Notes: generated by a model from the sequence alone, not told the origin. A stretch of 64,000 nucleotides of DNA from Flavobacterium sp. 9R (GCF_902506345.1 NZ_LR733413.1:2602617-2666616); one strand, 5' to 3'; positions 17,108 to 26,713 are shown, counted from the stretch's first letter. Program-made: numbers and translations.

Positions 17108-17128
17108 AAATCAATATAAGATTGATTT
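17108..17128. promoter_or_regulatory. Candidate operator in the sufA leader
   Basis: AAATCAAT and ATTGATTT form a perfect 8-bp inverted repeat with a 5-nt spacer, starting about 15 nt after the -7 element and so near the expected transcription start. The half-site ATCAAT recurs just downstream. A dimeric regulator, for example of Fe-S status, is an inference. Confidence 0.45.
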
Positions 17129-17188
17129 ATCATCAATTTATAGTGTTATCAAAGCAAGAAATTTTAATTAAAATAAAAAAACAAACAC

Positions 17189-17518
17189 ATGATAAAAGTT
17201 TCTGATACAGCCAAAAAGAAAATCATCGATTTAATGCAAGAAGATGGTTTTGATGCTGCCAGCGACTACGTGAGAGTAGGCGTAAAAAGCGGAGGGTGCT
17301 CAGGTTTGTCTTATGATTTAAAATTTGACAAGTCCAAAGGCGAGGACGACAAGATATTTGTTGACAATGATATTACAATTGCAGTAGAAAAAAAATCTTT
17401 TCTTTATTTGGCGGGAACTATTTTAGAGTTCTCTGGTGGATTAAATGGTAAAGGTTTTGTTTTCAATAATCCAAATGCGCAAAGAACTTGTGGCTGTGGA
17501 GAGTCATTTTCACTTTAG
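17189..17518 (+). CDS. sufA: Fe-S assembly A-type carrier SufA/IscA
   Basis: A 109-residue A-type carrier that receives Fe-S clusters from SufBCD and passes them to target proteins. The three conserved cysteines are present: C37 in KSGGCSGLSYD, and C101 and C103 in TCGCGESFSL. Length is normal for the HesB/IscA family. It is the first gene of sufA-sufB-(TA)-sufC-sufD and is preceded by a TACATTTG promoter element and an inverted repeat that may be an operator. Confidence 0.95.
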   Translation: MIKVSDTAKKKIIDLMQEDGFDAASDYVRVGVKSGGCSGLSYDLKFDKSKGEDDKIFVDNDITIAVEKKSFLYLAGTILEFSGGLNGKGFVFNNPNAQRTCGCGESFSL

Positions 17519-17598
17519 TCTAACGTTTAAAGCCAAAATGTAGGAAGACTATAAACTGACTTTAAGACCTTAGATTTTTAAATTTTTATTACAAAAAA

Positions 17599-19047
17599 AT
17601 GAGTAAATACACTGAAGACGATTTAAAAATCGAATTAGAAAATAAAGAATACGAGTACGGATTTTACACTAATTTGGAATCGGAAACTTTTCCCATTGGC
17701 TTAAATGAAGATATTGTTCGTGCGATTTCTCAAAAAAAGGAAGAACCACAATGGATGACCGATTGGCGTATCGAAGCATTTCGTGCTTGGCAAGAAATGA
17801 TCGAGCCAGAATGGGCCAATGTGCATTATGAAAAACCAGATTTTCAGGCTATTTCCTATTATTCTGCTCCAAAAGCAGTAGATCCAAACAAGACATTAGA
17901 TGATGTTGATCCTGAACTTTTAGAAATGTATAAAAAGTTAGGTATCTCTGTCGATGAACAAAAAATGATGAACAATGTGGCTATGGATATTGTAGTTGAT
18001 TCGGTTTCGGTAGCTACAACTTTCAAGAAAACATTAGGCGAAAAAGGGATAATCTTTATGAGTATTTCTGAAGCCATTAAAGAACATCCAGAATTAGTAC
18101 GTAAATATTTAGGCACGGTTGTTCCTCAAAAAGATAATTTTTATGCCGCATTGAATTCGGCTGTTTTCTCAGATGGTTCTTTCTGTTATATTCCAAAAGG
18201 CGTTCGTTGCCCAATGGAACTTTCTACATATTTTAGAATCAATCAGGCTGGAACCGGACAATTTGAGAGAACTCTTTTAATTGCTGATGAAGGAAGTTAC
18301 GTTTCTTATTTGGAAGGTTGTACCGCTCCAAGTCGAGACGAAAATCAATTGCATGCTGCTGTGGTAGAATTGATTGCAATGGATAATGCCGAAATTAAAT
18401 ATTCAACCGTACAAAATTGGTTCCCTGGGAACAAAGAGGGTAAAGGTGGGGTGTATAATTTTGTAACCAAAAGAGGATTATGCGAAACCAATGCTAAAAT
18501 ATCTTGGACTCAAGTAGAAACAGGATCAGCTGTAACTTGGAAATATCCATCTTGTGTATTAAAAGGAGATAATTCAGTAGGAGAGTTTTATTCTATTGCA
18601 GTAACGAATAATTTCCAACAAGCCGATACGGGAACTAAGATGATTCATTTGGGAAAAAACACCAAATCGACTATTATTTCTAAAGGTATTTCGGCAGGAA
18701 AATCACAAAACAGCTATAGAGGTTTAGTACAAATTAGCCCAAGAGCTGAAAATGCTCGTAACTTTTCGCAATGTGACTCATTGTTAATGGGTAATAATTG
18801 TGGGGCACATACTTTTCCTTATATCGAAAGTAAAAATCCAACAGCAAAAATTGAACACGAGGCTACAACAAGTAAAATTGGAGAAGATCAAGTGTTTTAT
18901 TGTAACCAAAGAGGTATTCCAACCGAAAAAGCAATTGCTTTGATTGTAAACGGATTTAGTAAAGACGTTTTGAATAAATTACCGATGGAGTTTGCTGTGG
19001 AAGCCCAAAAATTATTAGAAATAAGTTTAGAAGGTTCTGTGGGGTAA
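17599..19047 (+). CDS. sufB: Fe-S scaffold complex subunit SufB
   Basis: Subunit of the SufBC2D scaffold on which Fe-S clusters are built in the cytoplasm. The 482 residues align in pattern with SufB (E. coli 495). Visible features include [20 protein letters not shown], the YLEGCTAP segment, the beta-helix core, the conserved [17 protein letters not shown] region with the proposed cluster-ligand cysteine, and the C-terminal [18 protein letters not shown]. It follows sufA by 80 nt. A toxin-antitoxin pair separates it from sufC, which is not the usual arrangement. Confidence 0.97.
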   Translation: MSKYTEDDLKIELENKEYEYGFYTNLESETFPIGLNEDIVRAISQKKEEPQWMTDWRIEAFRAWQEMIEPEWANVHYEKPDFQAISYYSAPKAVDPNKTLDDVDPELLEMYKKLGISVDEQKMMNNVAMDIVVDSVSVATTFKKTLGEKGIIFMSISEAIKEHPELVRKYLGTVVPQKDNFYAALNSAVFSDGSFCYIPKGVRCPMELSTYFRINQAGTGQFERTLLIADEGSYVSYLEGCTAPSRDENQLHAAVVELIAMDNAEIKYSTVQNWFPGNKEGKGGVYNFVTKRGLCETNAKISWTQVETGSAVTWKYPSCVLKGDNSVGEFYSIAVTNNFQQADTGTKMIHLGKNTKSTIISKGISAGKSQNSYRGLVQISPRAENARNFSQCDSLLMGNNCGAHTFPYIESKNPTAKIEHEATTSKIGEDQVFYCNQRGIPTEKAIALIVNGFSKDVLNKLPMEFAVEAQKLLEISLEGSVG

Positions 19048-19089
19048 TTTTTTATAAATTTACAAAAGCATTATTTAATTCAGAATTTT

Positions 19090-19287
19090 ATGGAACTCAT
19101 TTTAAAAAACGTTAAGAAAAAAGATTTTCCAGTCTTGAAATCATTGGCAAAATCATTGGGGTTTGAAATCGTTCAAGAAGTAGAAAAACCTTATAATCCA
19201 GAATTTGTAAAAGAAATATTGGAGGCTGAACAGAGTATTAAAGAAGGGAAAGGAGTTAGAATTAAATTAGAAGATTTGTGGAAGTAA
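19090..19287 (+). CDS. Antitoxin of a YoeB-type TA pair (DUF2683-like)
   Basis: A 65-residue acidic protein, MELILKNVKKKDFPVLKSLA at the start, then a charged C-terminal half ([20 protein letters not shown]). The N-terminus looks like the DNA-binding half of short RelB/DUF2683 antitoxins and the C-terminus like the toxin-wrapping tail. Its last 10 nt overlap the start of the toxin gene, the classical translational coupling of type II modules. It begins 42 nt after the sufB stop. No separate promoter was recognised, so it may rely on suf transcription. Confidence 0.75.
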   Translation: MELILKNVKKKDFPVLKSLAKSLGFEIVQEVEKPYNPEFVKEILEAEQSIKEGKGVRIKLEDLWK

Positions 19288-19550
19288 TTTATTCTGAAAA
19301 AGCTCAGAAAGACAGAGAATTTTGGAAAAAATCTGGAAACAAAGCAATAATGAATAAAATATCTGCTTTGATTGAAGATATTCAATTGCATCCATACGAA
19401 GGCCTAGGAAAACCAGAGCAATTAAAGCACCAACTTTCGGGAAGGTGGTCCAGAAGAATAAATAAAGAACATAGAATTATTTATAAAGTTACAGAAGAAA
19501 ATACAATAGAAATCCTTGATATATTATCGTTAAAAGGACACTACGAATAA
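19278..19550 (+). CDS. Txe/YoeB-family mRNA interferase toxin
   Basis: A 90-residue RelE-superfamily toxin that in the family cleaves mRNA at the ribosomal A site. Hallmarks are the N-terminal [17 protein letters not shown], the [32 protein letters not shown] block, with the catalytic Glu and Arg region of YoeB, and the C-terminal LSLKGHYE with the HY pair characteristic of YoeB. All expected catalytic positions appear present, so it is probably active. It overlaps the antitoxin gene by 10 nt and ends 14 nt before sufC. Confidence 0.88.
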   Translation: MEVIYSEKAQKDREFWKKSGNKAIMNKISALIEDIQLHPYEGLGKPEQLKHQLSGRWSRRINKEHRIIYKVTEENTIEILDILSLKGHYE

Positions 19551-19564
19551 AAACAAAACAACTT

Positions 19565-20317
19565 ATGTTATCAATAAAAAATTTACACGCCTCGATAGGC
19601 GACAAAGAAATATTAAAAGGAATCAACCTTGAGGTAAAAGCTGGCGAAGTACATGCGATTATGGGACCTAACGGTGCTGGAAAAAGTACACTTTCGGCCA
19701 TTATTGCTGGAAATGAAAACTACGATGTAACCGAAGGAGAAATTATCTTAGACAACGAAGATATTGCAGAATTAGGTCCAGAAGAAAGAGCGCACAAAGG
19801 AGTATTTCTTTCGTTTCAGTACCCGGTGGAGATTCCAGGAGTTTCTGTAACCAATTTTATGCGTACGGCTATCAACGAAACGCGTAAAGCCAATGGTAAA
19901 GAAGAAATGCCAGCCAACGAAATGTTGAAGGTAATTCGCGAAAAATCAGAATTGTTAGAAATTGACCGTAAGTTTTTATCTCGTTCGCTTAACGAAGGTT
20001 TTTCTGGAGGAGAGAAGAAACGTAACGAGATTTTTCAAATGGCAATGTTAGAGCCAAAATTAGCCATCCTAGACGAAACAGATTCTGGTTTGGATATTGA
20101 TGCGCTTAGAATTGTAGCAAATGGCGTAAACAAGCTAAAAAGCGACAAAAACGCAATTGTTGTGATTACGCACTACCAACGTTTATTAGATTATATCGTT
20201 CCTGATTTTGTACACGTTTTATACAATGGTAAAATTGTAAAATCGGGTACCAAAGAATTGGCCTATGAGCTAGAAGAAAAAGGATACGATTGGATCAAAC
20301 AAGAACAAGAAGCGTAA
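19565..20317 (+). CDS. sufC: Fe-S assembly ATPase SufC
   Basis: ABC-type ATPase that drives conformational change of the SufBC2D scaffold; it is soluble, not a transporter. The 250 residues carry Walker [10 protein letters not shown] (34-42), the signature FSGGEKKR, Walker [13 protein letters not shown], and the switch His in [10 protein letters not shown]. Length equals E. coli SufC (248). It follows the inserted toxin gene by 14 nt and precedes sufD by 82 nt of a repetitive spacer. Confidence 0.97.
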   Translation: MLSIKNLHASIGDKEILKGINLEVKAGEVHAIMGPNGAGKSTLSAIIAGNENYDVTEGEIILDNEDIAELGPEERAHKGVFLSFQYPVEIPGVSVTNFMRTAINETRKANGKEEMPANEMLKVIREKSELLEIDRKFLSRSLNEGFSGGEKKRNEIFQMAMLEPKLAILDETDSGLDIDALRIVANGVNKLKSDKNAIVVITHYQRLLDYIVPDFVHVLYNGKIVKSGTKELAYELEEKGYDWIKQEQEA

Positions 20318-20323
20318 AAATTT

Positions 20324-20389
20324 GTTTGAAGTTTAAAGCTTAATGCGATCCTATGATCACTTTAAACTTTTAAACCTTAAACTTTAAAC
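20324..20389. repeat. Heptamer-phased spacer between sufC and sufD
   Basis: Left half has units GTTTGAA, GTTTAAA and GCTTAAT. After a pivot around 20345-20360, the right half has TTTAAAC-type units in the opposite orientation, with spacings of 6-8 bp. The layout resembles the spacer at 28028-28090. The two halves can pair into a hairpin. Confidence 0.45.
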
Positions 20390-20399
20390 AATAAGAAAT

Positions 20400-21713
20400 A
20401 TGTTAAGAGAAAAATTAGTATCGTCCTTTATGGCTTTTGAAGAAAAGATTGATGTCCAAACGGATCTTCATGATATTCGTACTGCTGCAATAAAGAACTT
20501 TGAAAATAAAGGTTTTCCAACCAAAAAAGAGGAAGCTTGGAAATATACATCCTTAAATGCTATTCTAAAAAATGACTTTAGTGTTTTCCCTAAAACCGAA
20601 AATACGATTGAATATAGAGATGTAAAAAAATATTTTTTACACGAAATAGATAGCTATAAAGTGGTTTTTGTAGACGGAGTTTTTAGCTCGAATTTGTCCT
20701 CAACTACCCATGACGGAATTGATGTTTGTTTGATGTCATCGGCATTAAACAAGCCTAAATATAAAATGGTTATTGATACCTATTTTAATCAAATTGCAAG
20801 TAAAGACGAGTCATTGACTTCTTTAAATACGGCATTTGCTAATGAAGGTGCTTATATCAACATTCCAAAAAGTAAAGTAGCAGATAAGCCTATCGAAATC
20901 ATGTATTTTTCTACGGGTTCTGAAAAAGCTTTGTTGGTTCAGCCACGTAATTTGGTGATTGTAGGCGAGAATTCGCATGTGCAAATCATTGAAAGACACC
21001 AATGTTTGAATGATAATGCGGTATTGACAAATTCGGTTACTGAAATTTTTGCTGCAAAACGCGCTATTGTGGATTACTATAAAATTCAAAATGATGCTGC
21101 CGAAGCGAACCTAATTGATAATACCTACGTTTCGCAAAAACAAGAAAGTCATGTTTCTGTACAAACCTTTTCTTTTGGAGGTAATTTGACTAGAAACAAT
21201 TTGAACTTTTATCATTTTGGAGAACGTCTTACCAGTACGCTAAACGGAATTACGATAATAGGAGAGAAGCAACACGTTGACCACTATACCTTAGTACACC
21301 ATGCAGCTCCAAACTGTGAAAGTTTTCAAGATTACAAGGGAATATTTTCAGATAGAGCCACAGGTGTTTTTAACGGGAAAGTTTACGTAGAAAAAGAAGC
21401 TCAGAAAACCAATGCTTTCCAAAAGAGTAACAATATTTTGTTGAGTGACAAAGCGACAATTAATGCGAAACCACAGTTAGAAATTTTTGCCGATGATGTA
21501 AAATGTTCTCACGGTTGCACGGTTGGTCAATTAGACGAAACGGCTTTGTTTTACATGCAACAACGAGGAATTCCAAAGAAAGAAGCCAAAGCATTATTGA
21601 TGTACGCTTTCTCGGATGCAGTAATCGAAAACATCAAAATACCGGAACTTAAAAAACGAATTACCGCTATTATAGCTGATAAATTAGGTGTAAAACTAGG
21701 GTTTGATTTGTAA
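20400..21713 (+). CDS. sufD: Fe-S scaffold complex subunit SufD
   Basis: Partner of SufB in the SufBC2D scaffold, needed for iron acquisition and interface cluster formation. The 437 residues have an N-terminal helical region with RTAAIKNFENKGFPTKKEEAWKYT, a beta-helix core, and the C-terminal block DVKCSHGCTVGQLDETALFYMQQRGIPKKEAKALLMYAF, which holds the conserved histidine and cysteine at the SufB interface. Length is close to E. coli SufD (423). It is the last gene before a strong terminator, so sufS is transcribed separately. Confidence 0.96.
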   Translation: MLREKLVSSFMAFEEKIDVQTDLHDIRTAAIKNFENKGFPTKKEEAWKYTSLNAILKNDFSVFPKTENTIEYRDVKKYFLHEIDSYKVVFVDGVFSSNLSSTTHDGIDVCLMSSALNKPKYKMVIDTYFNQIASKDESLTSLNTAFANEGAYINIPKSKVADKPIEIMYFSTGSEKALLVQPRNLVIVGENSHVQIIERHQCLNDNAVLTNSVTEIFAAKRAIVDYYKIQNDAAEANLIDNTYVSQKQESHVSVQTFSFGGNLTRNNLNFYHFGERLTSTLNGITIIGEKQHVDHYTLVHHAAPNCESFQDYKGIFSDRATGVFNGKVYVEKEAQKTNAFQKSNNILLSDKATINAKPQLEIFADDVKCSHGCTVGQLDETALFYMQQRGIPKKEAKALLMYAFSDAVIENIKIPELKKRITAIIADKLGVKLGFDL

Positions 21714-21750
21714 ATCTAATTCTTAAGAAATATATCTTTTAAACCTCTCA

Positions 21751-21789
21751 AAAGGACAAAGTTTAACCTTAAACTTTGTCCTTTTTTTT
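21751..21789 (+). terminator. Terminator of the sufABCD operon
   Basis: Sixteen-bp perfect stem (AAAGGACAAAGTTTAA and its complement) with a tiny loop, followed by eight T residues. Confidence 0.92.
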
Positions 21790-21883
21790 CAATCTTGAAC
21801 ATAGGTTTTCATTTAAAAATTATTTTTTTGTAATATTATGAACTTAAACCATTCATAATAAATATTTTATAAAAAAGTAATCG

Positions 21884-22639
21884 ATGATTCCACAAGCAAC
21901 CACAATTGACGAAGTGATACAATTGCTTCAAGAAATTATTCAACAATCCATTACACAAAAATCGACCAAAGGGTATTTTGCAGTACTTTATCTCAAAGTC
22001 ACACAAAAAGTAAAAGAAGGAATTCAAAACGGAACTTTCGAAAACGGGCCGAGAATGGAAAAATTGGATGTAATTTTTGCCAATCGATACATTAAAGCTT
22101 ATTATCAATACCAAACACAGCAACCTACATCAAAATCTTGGGAAGCAGCTTTTGTAGAAGCAGATAATTATTGGATTATTGTATTACAGCATTTATTACT
22201 CGGAATGAACGCACACATCAACCTTGATTTAGGAATTGCAGCGGCTCAAGTAAGCCCAAAAGACGAAATCCATAGTTTGCAAAATGATTTCAATACAATC
22301 AATACTATTTTATCTTCTTTGGTAGCCGATATCGAGAAGGATTTGACCGAAGTTTGGCCAATTTTAAAGTGGATTCTAGAAAAAACAAAATCCATAGACA
22401 CTTTTCTTATCGATTTTAGTATGCAAAAAGCTAGAGAAGGTGCTTGGAAATATGCTTTAGAATTAGCTCCTCTTGAAGGAAATAAGGCAGAGGAATCTAT
22501 TACAATTAGAGATGCTAAAGTCGCTCAAAAAGCAAAATTGATAACCAATTTGGGCGGAATTCCTGTTTTTTTATTCAAAATTATGCGCCTGTTTGAGGTT
22601 GGAACTGTAGATCAAAAAATTAAAGATTTACAAGACTAA
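21884..22639 (+). CDS. DUF5995-family protein
   Basis: A 251-residue, mostly helical cytoplasmic protein without signal peptide. The most distinctive segment is WIIVLQHLLLGMNAHINLDLGIAAAQ (about 103-128), the core of DUF5995; its conserved His/Asn/Asp residues suggest a buried polar or metal site, which is inference. Function unknown. It sits alone between the sufD terminator and the chalcone-isomerase-fold gene. Confidence 0.75.
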   Translation: MIPQATTIDEVIQLLQEIIQQSITQKSTKGYFAVLYLKVTQKVKEGIQNGTFENGPRMEKLDVIFANRYIKAYYQYQTQQPTSKSWEAAFVEADNYWIIVLQHLLLGMNAHINLDLGIAAAQVSPKDEIHSLQNDFNTINTILSSLVADIEKDLTEVWPILKWILEKTKSIDTFLIDFSMQKAREGAWKYALELAPLEGNKAEESITIRDAKVAQKAKLITNLGGIPVFLFKIMRLFEVGTVDQKIKDLQD

Positions 22640-22872
22640 AGGAAATTTTTTTCTAACATAAAATCATTAGCATTAAAAATTCAGTATTTTTAGCGTAAGA
22701 ATATTTTTTTATTCTTAATTTAAAGCAAAATTTTTATCAATCATCTAAACTTAGTTTTTAGAATAGATTTTGGTATGTCAAAATACAATTGTCATTACAA
22801 CTCTCCTTTCGCTGTTGTCAAAAAACAAAAGATAGAGTATTCCAAAATGTTTAACCAATAAATTTTACATAT

Positions 22873-23448
22873 ATGAAAAAAATTATTTTATCCGTATTGT
22901 TTGTTGCTTTTCAATTTACCTCACTTTCTGCTCAAAATACATTTGTCGCCAATGGCGTAGTTATTCCTAGAACACTAGAATTTAAAGGAAAAGTGATGGA
23001 GTTAAGTGGTTTTGGTGTTCGATCGAAAATGTGGATAGACGTATATGTACAGGCGCTTTATCAATCTTTTTACAGCGACAAACCTTTTGAAGTAATGCAA
23101 AGCAATACCGAAATGGCTATTCGTATCCAAATTACTTCTGCTATGGTTTCCTCAGGAAAATTGACTAGAAATTTTAATAGTGGATTTGAACGATCTGCGG
23201 GAGCCAACTTGGAGGCCTTACGCCCAAGAATTGAAAAATTTAAAAGCTATTTATCAGATCAAATTGTAGAGAAAGATGTATTTAATTTGATATACAATCC
23301 TGCTGACGCCTCAGTGTATGTGTATAAAAATGATGAATTAAAAGGCACCGTTCCCGGGATTGATTTTAAAATTGCATTATTTGGAATTTGGCTTTCCAAC
23401 AACCCTGTAGACGAACAATTGAAAAAGGATTTACTCGGAATAAAATAA
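22873..23448 (+). CDS. Secreted chalcone-isomerase-fold protein
   Basis: A 191-residue protein with signal peptide (about 1-20, cleaved near SLSAQ). The rest matches the bacterial chalcone isomerase-like family (CHI fold): TFVANGVVIPRTLEFKGKVMELSGFGVRSKMWIDVYVQALY, and the C-terminal VPGIDFKIALFGIWLSNNPVDEQLKKDLLG. Bacterial members are periplasmic and are not expected to make flavonoids; they probably bind fatty acids or similar ligands. It is convergent with the serine hydrolase gene, with a hairpin between them. Confidence 0.88.
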   Translation: MKKIILSVLFVAFQFTSLSAQNTFVANGVVIPRTLEFKGKVMELSGFGVRSKMWIDVYVQALYQSFYSDKPFEVMQSNTEMAIRIQITSAMVSSGKLTRNFNSGFERSAGANLEALRPRIEKFKSYLSDQIVEKDVFNLIYNPADASVYVYKNDELKGTVPGIDFKIALFGIWLSNNPVDEQLKKDLLGIK

Positions 23449-23458
23449 TTTAAAAACA

Positions 23459-23493
23459 ACAAACCCGACGACTTTCTAAATTGTCGGGTTTGT
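23459..23493. terminator. Hairpin between convergent genes
   Basis: ACAAACCCGAC pairs perfectly with GTCGGGTTTGT across a 13-nt loop. There is no long T-tract on the right side, so it is a weaker terminator candidate. Confidence 0.6.
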
Positions 23494-23511
23494 GGTTCAA
23501 TAGGGTAGGTG

Positions 23512-24858
23512 TTACTTCTTAAAACTTCCAATCACTCCTTTTAGCAATTCATTTACATCATATTTTCCTTCGTCGCTTAATCCCATTCTAACAATAACTA
23601 AATCCAAAGATGGAATAATAAATACCTTTTGTCCTTGGTAGCCATTGCAAGAGTACATATCTCGCGGCGCAGCTGGGAAATGACCACCTGCATTCAGCCA
23701 AAAGTGCGCTCCATAACCTTCGTTAGAATCGTTAGTAGGTGTGCTTACATAATTTTCCCAACTGGGATCAAATACTTGGTCGCCATTCCAGTTGCCTTTA
23801 TGCAAATACAATAATCCAAATTTGGCCCAATCTCTTGCGGTAGCCCATCCATAGGAAGATCCAACATAATTCCCAACCATATCGGTTTCGATTAGCATAG
23901 AATGCATTCCAATTCTATCAATCAATTGAGTGTACCAAAAATCCAAATATTCTTGATGGGTTTTGAACTGCTTACGCAAGATGTAAGACAATAAATTACT
24001 AGTTCCCGAGGAGTAATTCCAATGGGTATTGGGAGCAAAAGCGGCTGGTTTTTCGAGCTGTACGCGTCCCATGTCTTCGGCTATAAACAACATTTTGGTA
24101 GCATCACATATTTTATCATAAGCTTCTTCCCATTCCAATCCAGAATTCATATGCAACAAATCGTTGGTCGTGATTTTTTTTCGTTCATCGTTTTGCCATT
24201 CGGGAATTGGAGCGGGTTTGTTGATGTCGTATTTTCCTTGTTTTTGAAGTATCCCAAAAAACGTAGCAGTAATACTTTTAGTCATAGACCATCCCAAAAT
24301 TTTACTGTTTTTGGTAAATCCAGTATCGTATTTTTCGGCAACAATATGGTCTTTATAAATCACTAAAACAGCTCTTGATCTTTTTTTCTTTTGCCCTTTT
24401 GGATCGAAGGCATTGTTTACTGCGGCTGTTAGTTTTGAATAATCCACATTAGCAAAAACAGTGTCTTTGGGCTCATTATTTCCATAGGGAAAGGGCAAAT
24501 TGTTTTTTGTAAAGTTGCGTTTTGGTATTAAATAGGGTTTTGAAACATCAAAATCATCATTGATTAAGGTGGCCCCTAAACCTTCTCGATAAATCGCTTT
24601 TCTAGTTTTTAATCCGTAAACAGATGAAGTAGCGGTTTTGGCGTTGTCTTCGATTTCATTTTTGGCAAGATCAATCAGGTCAATATCGTTATCTCCTTTT
24701 TCGATCATCTCTTGTGAGCGATGGTCAATAAAATGCCCTGAAGCCATACTTTTGGCCGAAAAACCAGAGATTAAATCGAGTTTAGGATAGGTGGTATATC
24801 CAATATACCCAAGAACAAGCAAAAGAAGGATTCCGATACTTTTTATTATATTCTTCAT
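23512..24858 (-). CDS. Membrane-anchored serine hydrolase (class C beta-lactamase fold)
   Basis: A 448-residue protein with an N-terminal membrane anchor (about 5-24) and a periplasmic serine hydrolase domain. Motifs are SxxK in GWSMTKSITATFFG (catalytic Ser and Lys), the Tyr motif in HWNYSSGTSNLLS, and a late GHF segment in NAGGHFPAAP. The family covers class C beta-lactamases, esterases and D-aminopeptidases; the NYSSG motif and long N-terminal region fit a housekeeping hydrolase rather than a resistance enzyme. It is divergent from sufS. Confidence 0.88.
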   Translation of the reverse strand: MKNIIKSIGILLLLVLGYIGYTTYPKLDLISGFSAKSMASGHFIDHRSQEMIEKGDNDIDLIDLAKNEIEDNAKTATSSVYGLKTRKAIYREGLGATLINDDFDVSKPYLIPKRNFTKNNLPFPYGNNEPKDTVFANVDYSKLTAAVNNAFDPKGQKKKRSRAVLVIYKDHIVAEKYDTGFTKNSKILGWSMTKSITATFFGILQKQGKYDINKPAPIPEWQNDERKKITTNDLLHMNSGLEWEEAYDKICDATKMLFIAEDMGRVQLEKPAAFAPNTHWNYSSGTSNLLSYILRKQFKTHQEYLDFWYTQLIDRIGMHSMLIETDMVGNYVGSSYGWATARDWAKFGLLYLHKGNWNGDQVFDPSWENYVSTPTNDSNEGYGAHFWLNAGGHFPAAPRDMYSCNGYQGQKVFIIPSLDLVIVRMGLSDEGKYDVNELLKGVIGSFKK

Positions 24859-24999
24859 AAAATGTTATTTTTAAGCAATGTAGCAAAAAGTTAGAAACCT
24901 TGTGTTTGGTTTTATTTTTTTCTTTCCTTGCTCAAACTAAGAATGGTTTTTTCAATAAATGATGCCTATTTTGGTATCAAGTTTTATTAACAACTGTTT

Positions 25000-25031
25000 G
25001 CTAAAAATTAGCTACAGTTTCACTACTTTTG
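25000..25031 (+). promoter_or_regulatory. Promoter of the sufS operon
   Basis: TACTTTTG at 25024-25031 matches TAnnTTTG, 26 nt before the sufS ATG. A TTTG ends at 25000 with a 23-nt gap, longer than the usual 19. This indicates that sufS has its own promoter. Confidence 0.55.
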
Positions 25032-25057
25032 TATTTAGAAAAATTCTAAATTAAGTC

Positions 25058-26272
25058 ATGTTAGACCTTCAAAAAATAAGAACCGATTTTCCGATACTTT
25101 CTCAAAAAGTAAATGGAAAACCTTTGGTTTATTTCGATAACGGAGCGACTTCGCAAAAGCCACAAGTGGTGATTGATGCGATTGCAAAGTATTACCAAGA
25201 AATCAACGCCAACATTCATCGTGGCGTACATACCTTGAGCCAATTAGCTACAGATGCTTACGAATTGTCCAGAGGGAAAATGCAACGCCATATCAATGCC
25301 AAGCACGCCCACGAAGTTTTGTTTACTTCAGGTACGACTCATGGTGTGAATTTGGTAGCGAATGGGTTTGCCTCTCTATTAAAATCGGGTGATGAGGTGT
25401 TAGTGTCCGCTTTAGAGCATCATAGCAATATTGTGCCTTGGCAAATGCTTTGCGAACGTACAGGCGCTACGCTAAAAGTCATTCCGATGAACGAAAAAGG
25501 GGAGTTGATCTTGTCAGCTTTTGATCAATTACTATCCGAAAAAACCAAAATCGTTACGGTAAATCATATCTCTAATGCTTTAGGAACTATTAATCCCATA
25601 AAATATATCATTGATAAAGCGCACGAATTTGGAGCAGCAGTGTTTATTGATGGCGCCCAAGCGGTGCCACATTTGAAACCCGATGTGCAAGCGTTGGATT
25701 GTGATTTTTATGCTTTTTCAGGGCATAAAATGTGTGGACCAACAGGTACTGGAATTTTGTATGGAAAAGAAGCTTGGTTGAACAAATTGCCACCCTATCA
25801 AGGTGGAGGTGAAATGATCAAAGAGGTGACTTTTGAAAAGACCACTTATGCCGATTTGCCACATAAATTTGAAGCTGGAACGCCTAATATTGCTGGAGGA
25901 ATTGTCCTTGGAACAGCCGTAGATTATATGAATGCCATAGGTTTTGAAAACATTCAGGCCCAAGAGTTGGCACTTTTAGAATACGGTACACAACGCTTGT
26001 TAGAAATAGAAGGCTTGCGTATTTTTGGTACTTCAGAAAATAAAACTTCGGTAATTTCATTTAATATTGATGGAATTCATCCGTATGATATTGGAACCAT
26101 TATCGATAAATTAGGAATAGCTGTTCGAACGGGACACCATTGTGCCCAACCAATTATGAATTTCTTTGAAATTCCAGGAACGATTCGAGCGTCTTTTTCG
26201 TTTTATAACACCAAAGAAGAAATCGATAGCTTAGTGGAGGCGGTAAAAAAAGCCAAAATGATGCTGTCATAA
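25058..26272 (+). CDS. sufS: Cysteine desulfurase SufS
   Basis: PLP enzyme that removes sulfur from cysteine and passes it as persulfide to SufE. The 404 residues match group II desulfurases (E. coli SufS 406). The PLP lysine is K224 in FSGHKMCGPTG and the persulfide cysteine C362 in VRTGHHCAQP; the active-site segments VSALEHHSNIVPW and VFIDGAQAVPH are present. It has its own promoter and starts the second suf block: sufS, lipoprotein, sufE, GxxExxY, DUF59, DUF2480. Confidence 0.97.
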   Translation: MLDLQKIRTDFPILSQKVNGKPLVYFDNGATSQKPQVVIDAIAKYYQEINANIHRGVHTLSQLATDAYELSRGKMQRHINAKHAHEVLFTSGTTHGVNLVANGFASLLKSGDEVLVSALEHHSNIVPWQMLCERTGATLKVIPMNEKGELILSAFDQLLSEKTKIVTVNHISNALGTINPIKYIIDKAHEFGAAVFIDGAQAVPHLKPDVQALDCDFYAFSGHKMCGPTGTGILYGKEAWLNKLPPYQGGGEMIKEVTFEKTTYADLPHKFEAGTPNIAGGIVLGTAVDYMNAIGFENIQAQELALLEYGTQRLLEIEGLRIFGTSENKTSVISFNIDGIHPYDIGTIIDKLGIAVRTGHHCAQPIMNFFEIPGTIRASFSFYNTKEEIDSLVEAVKKAKMMLS

Positions 26273-26285
26273 ACACCTAAAAAAG

Positions 26286-26711
26286 ATGAAGTGGATTAGT
26301 CAATTGATTTTTGTTTTTGTTATCATGAGTAGTTGTAAAAGTCAAAAAATCAATGATTTTAGTACTTCATCCATCACGTATACTGCGCAATCTAGAGGAG
26401 TATATTTGAGTGTTTGGATGGAAAATCAAAAGGTTTGGGTCATCAAAGGTAGGAATGAAAAGCCCTATGAAGTTGTGCTGACAGCACAAGAAATGAAGGA
26501 GCTAGAAAGCACTTTTTCTGTATTGAATTTAGAAAAAGTACCATCATTGAAAGCCCCAACGGCAAAGCGATTATATGACGGAGCTGCCATTGCCAACCTA
26601 GCCATTTCAGCTGGTGGAAAGGCCTACATCTCCAAAAGTTTTGACCACGGATTTGCCCCAAAAGACATAGAAAAAATAGTAACTTTATTAGTTTCATATA
26701 GCGAAAGATAA
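26286..26711 (+). CDS. Small lipoprotein between sufS and sufE
   Basis: A 141-residue protein with a hydrophobic start and the lipobox-like VIMSSCKSQ (Cys about residue 17), so probably a lipoprotein. The mature part is a small alpha/beta domain with YLSVWMENQKVWVIKGRNEK and a repeated LESTFSVLNLEKVPSLKAPT pattern. No known family was recognised. It is 13 nt after sufS and 2 nt before sufE, so tightly co-transcribed; an envelope protein inside a cytoplasmic Fe-S operon is unexpected, and a functional link is not established. Confidence 0.7.
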   Translation: MKWISQLIFVFVIMSSCKSQKINDFSTSSITYTAQSRGVYLSVWMENQKVWVIKGRNEKPYEVVLTAQEMKELESTFSVLNLEKVPSLKAPTAKRLYDGAAIANLAISAGGKAYISKSFDHGFAPKDIEKIVTLLVSYSER

Positions 26712-26713
26712 GC

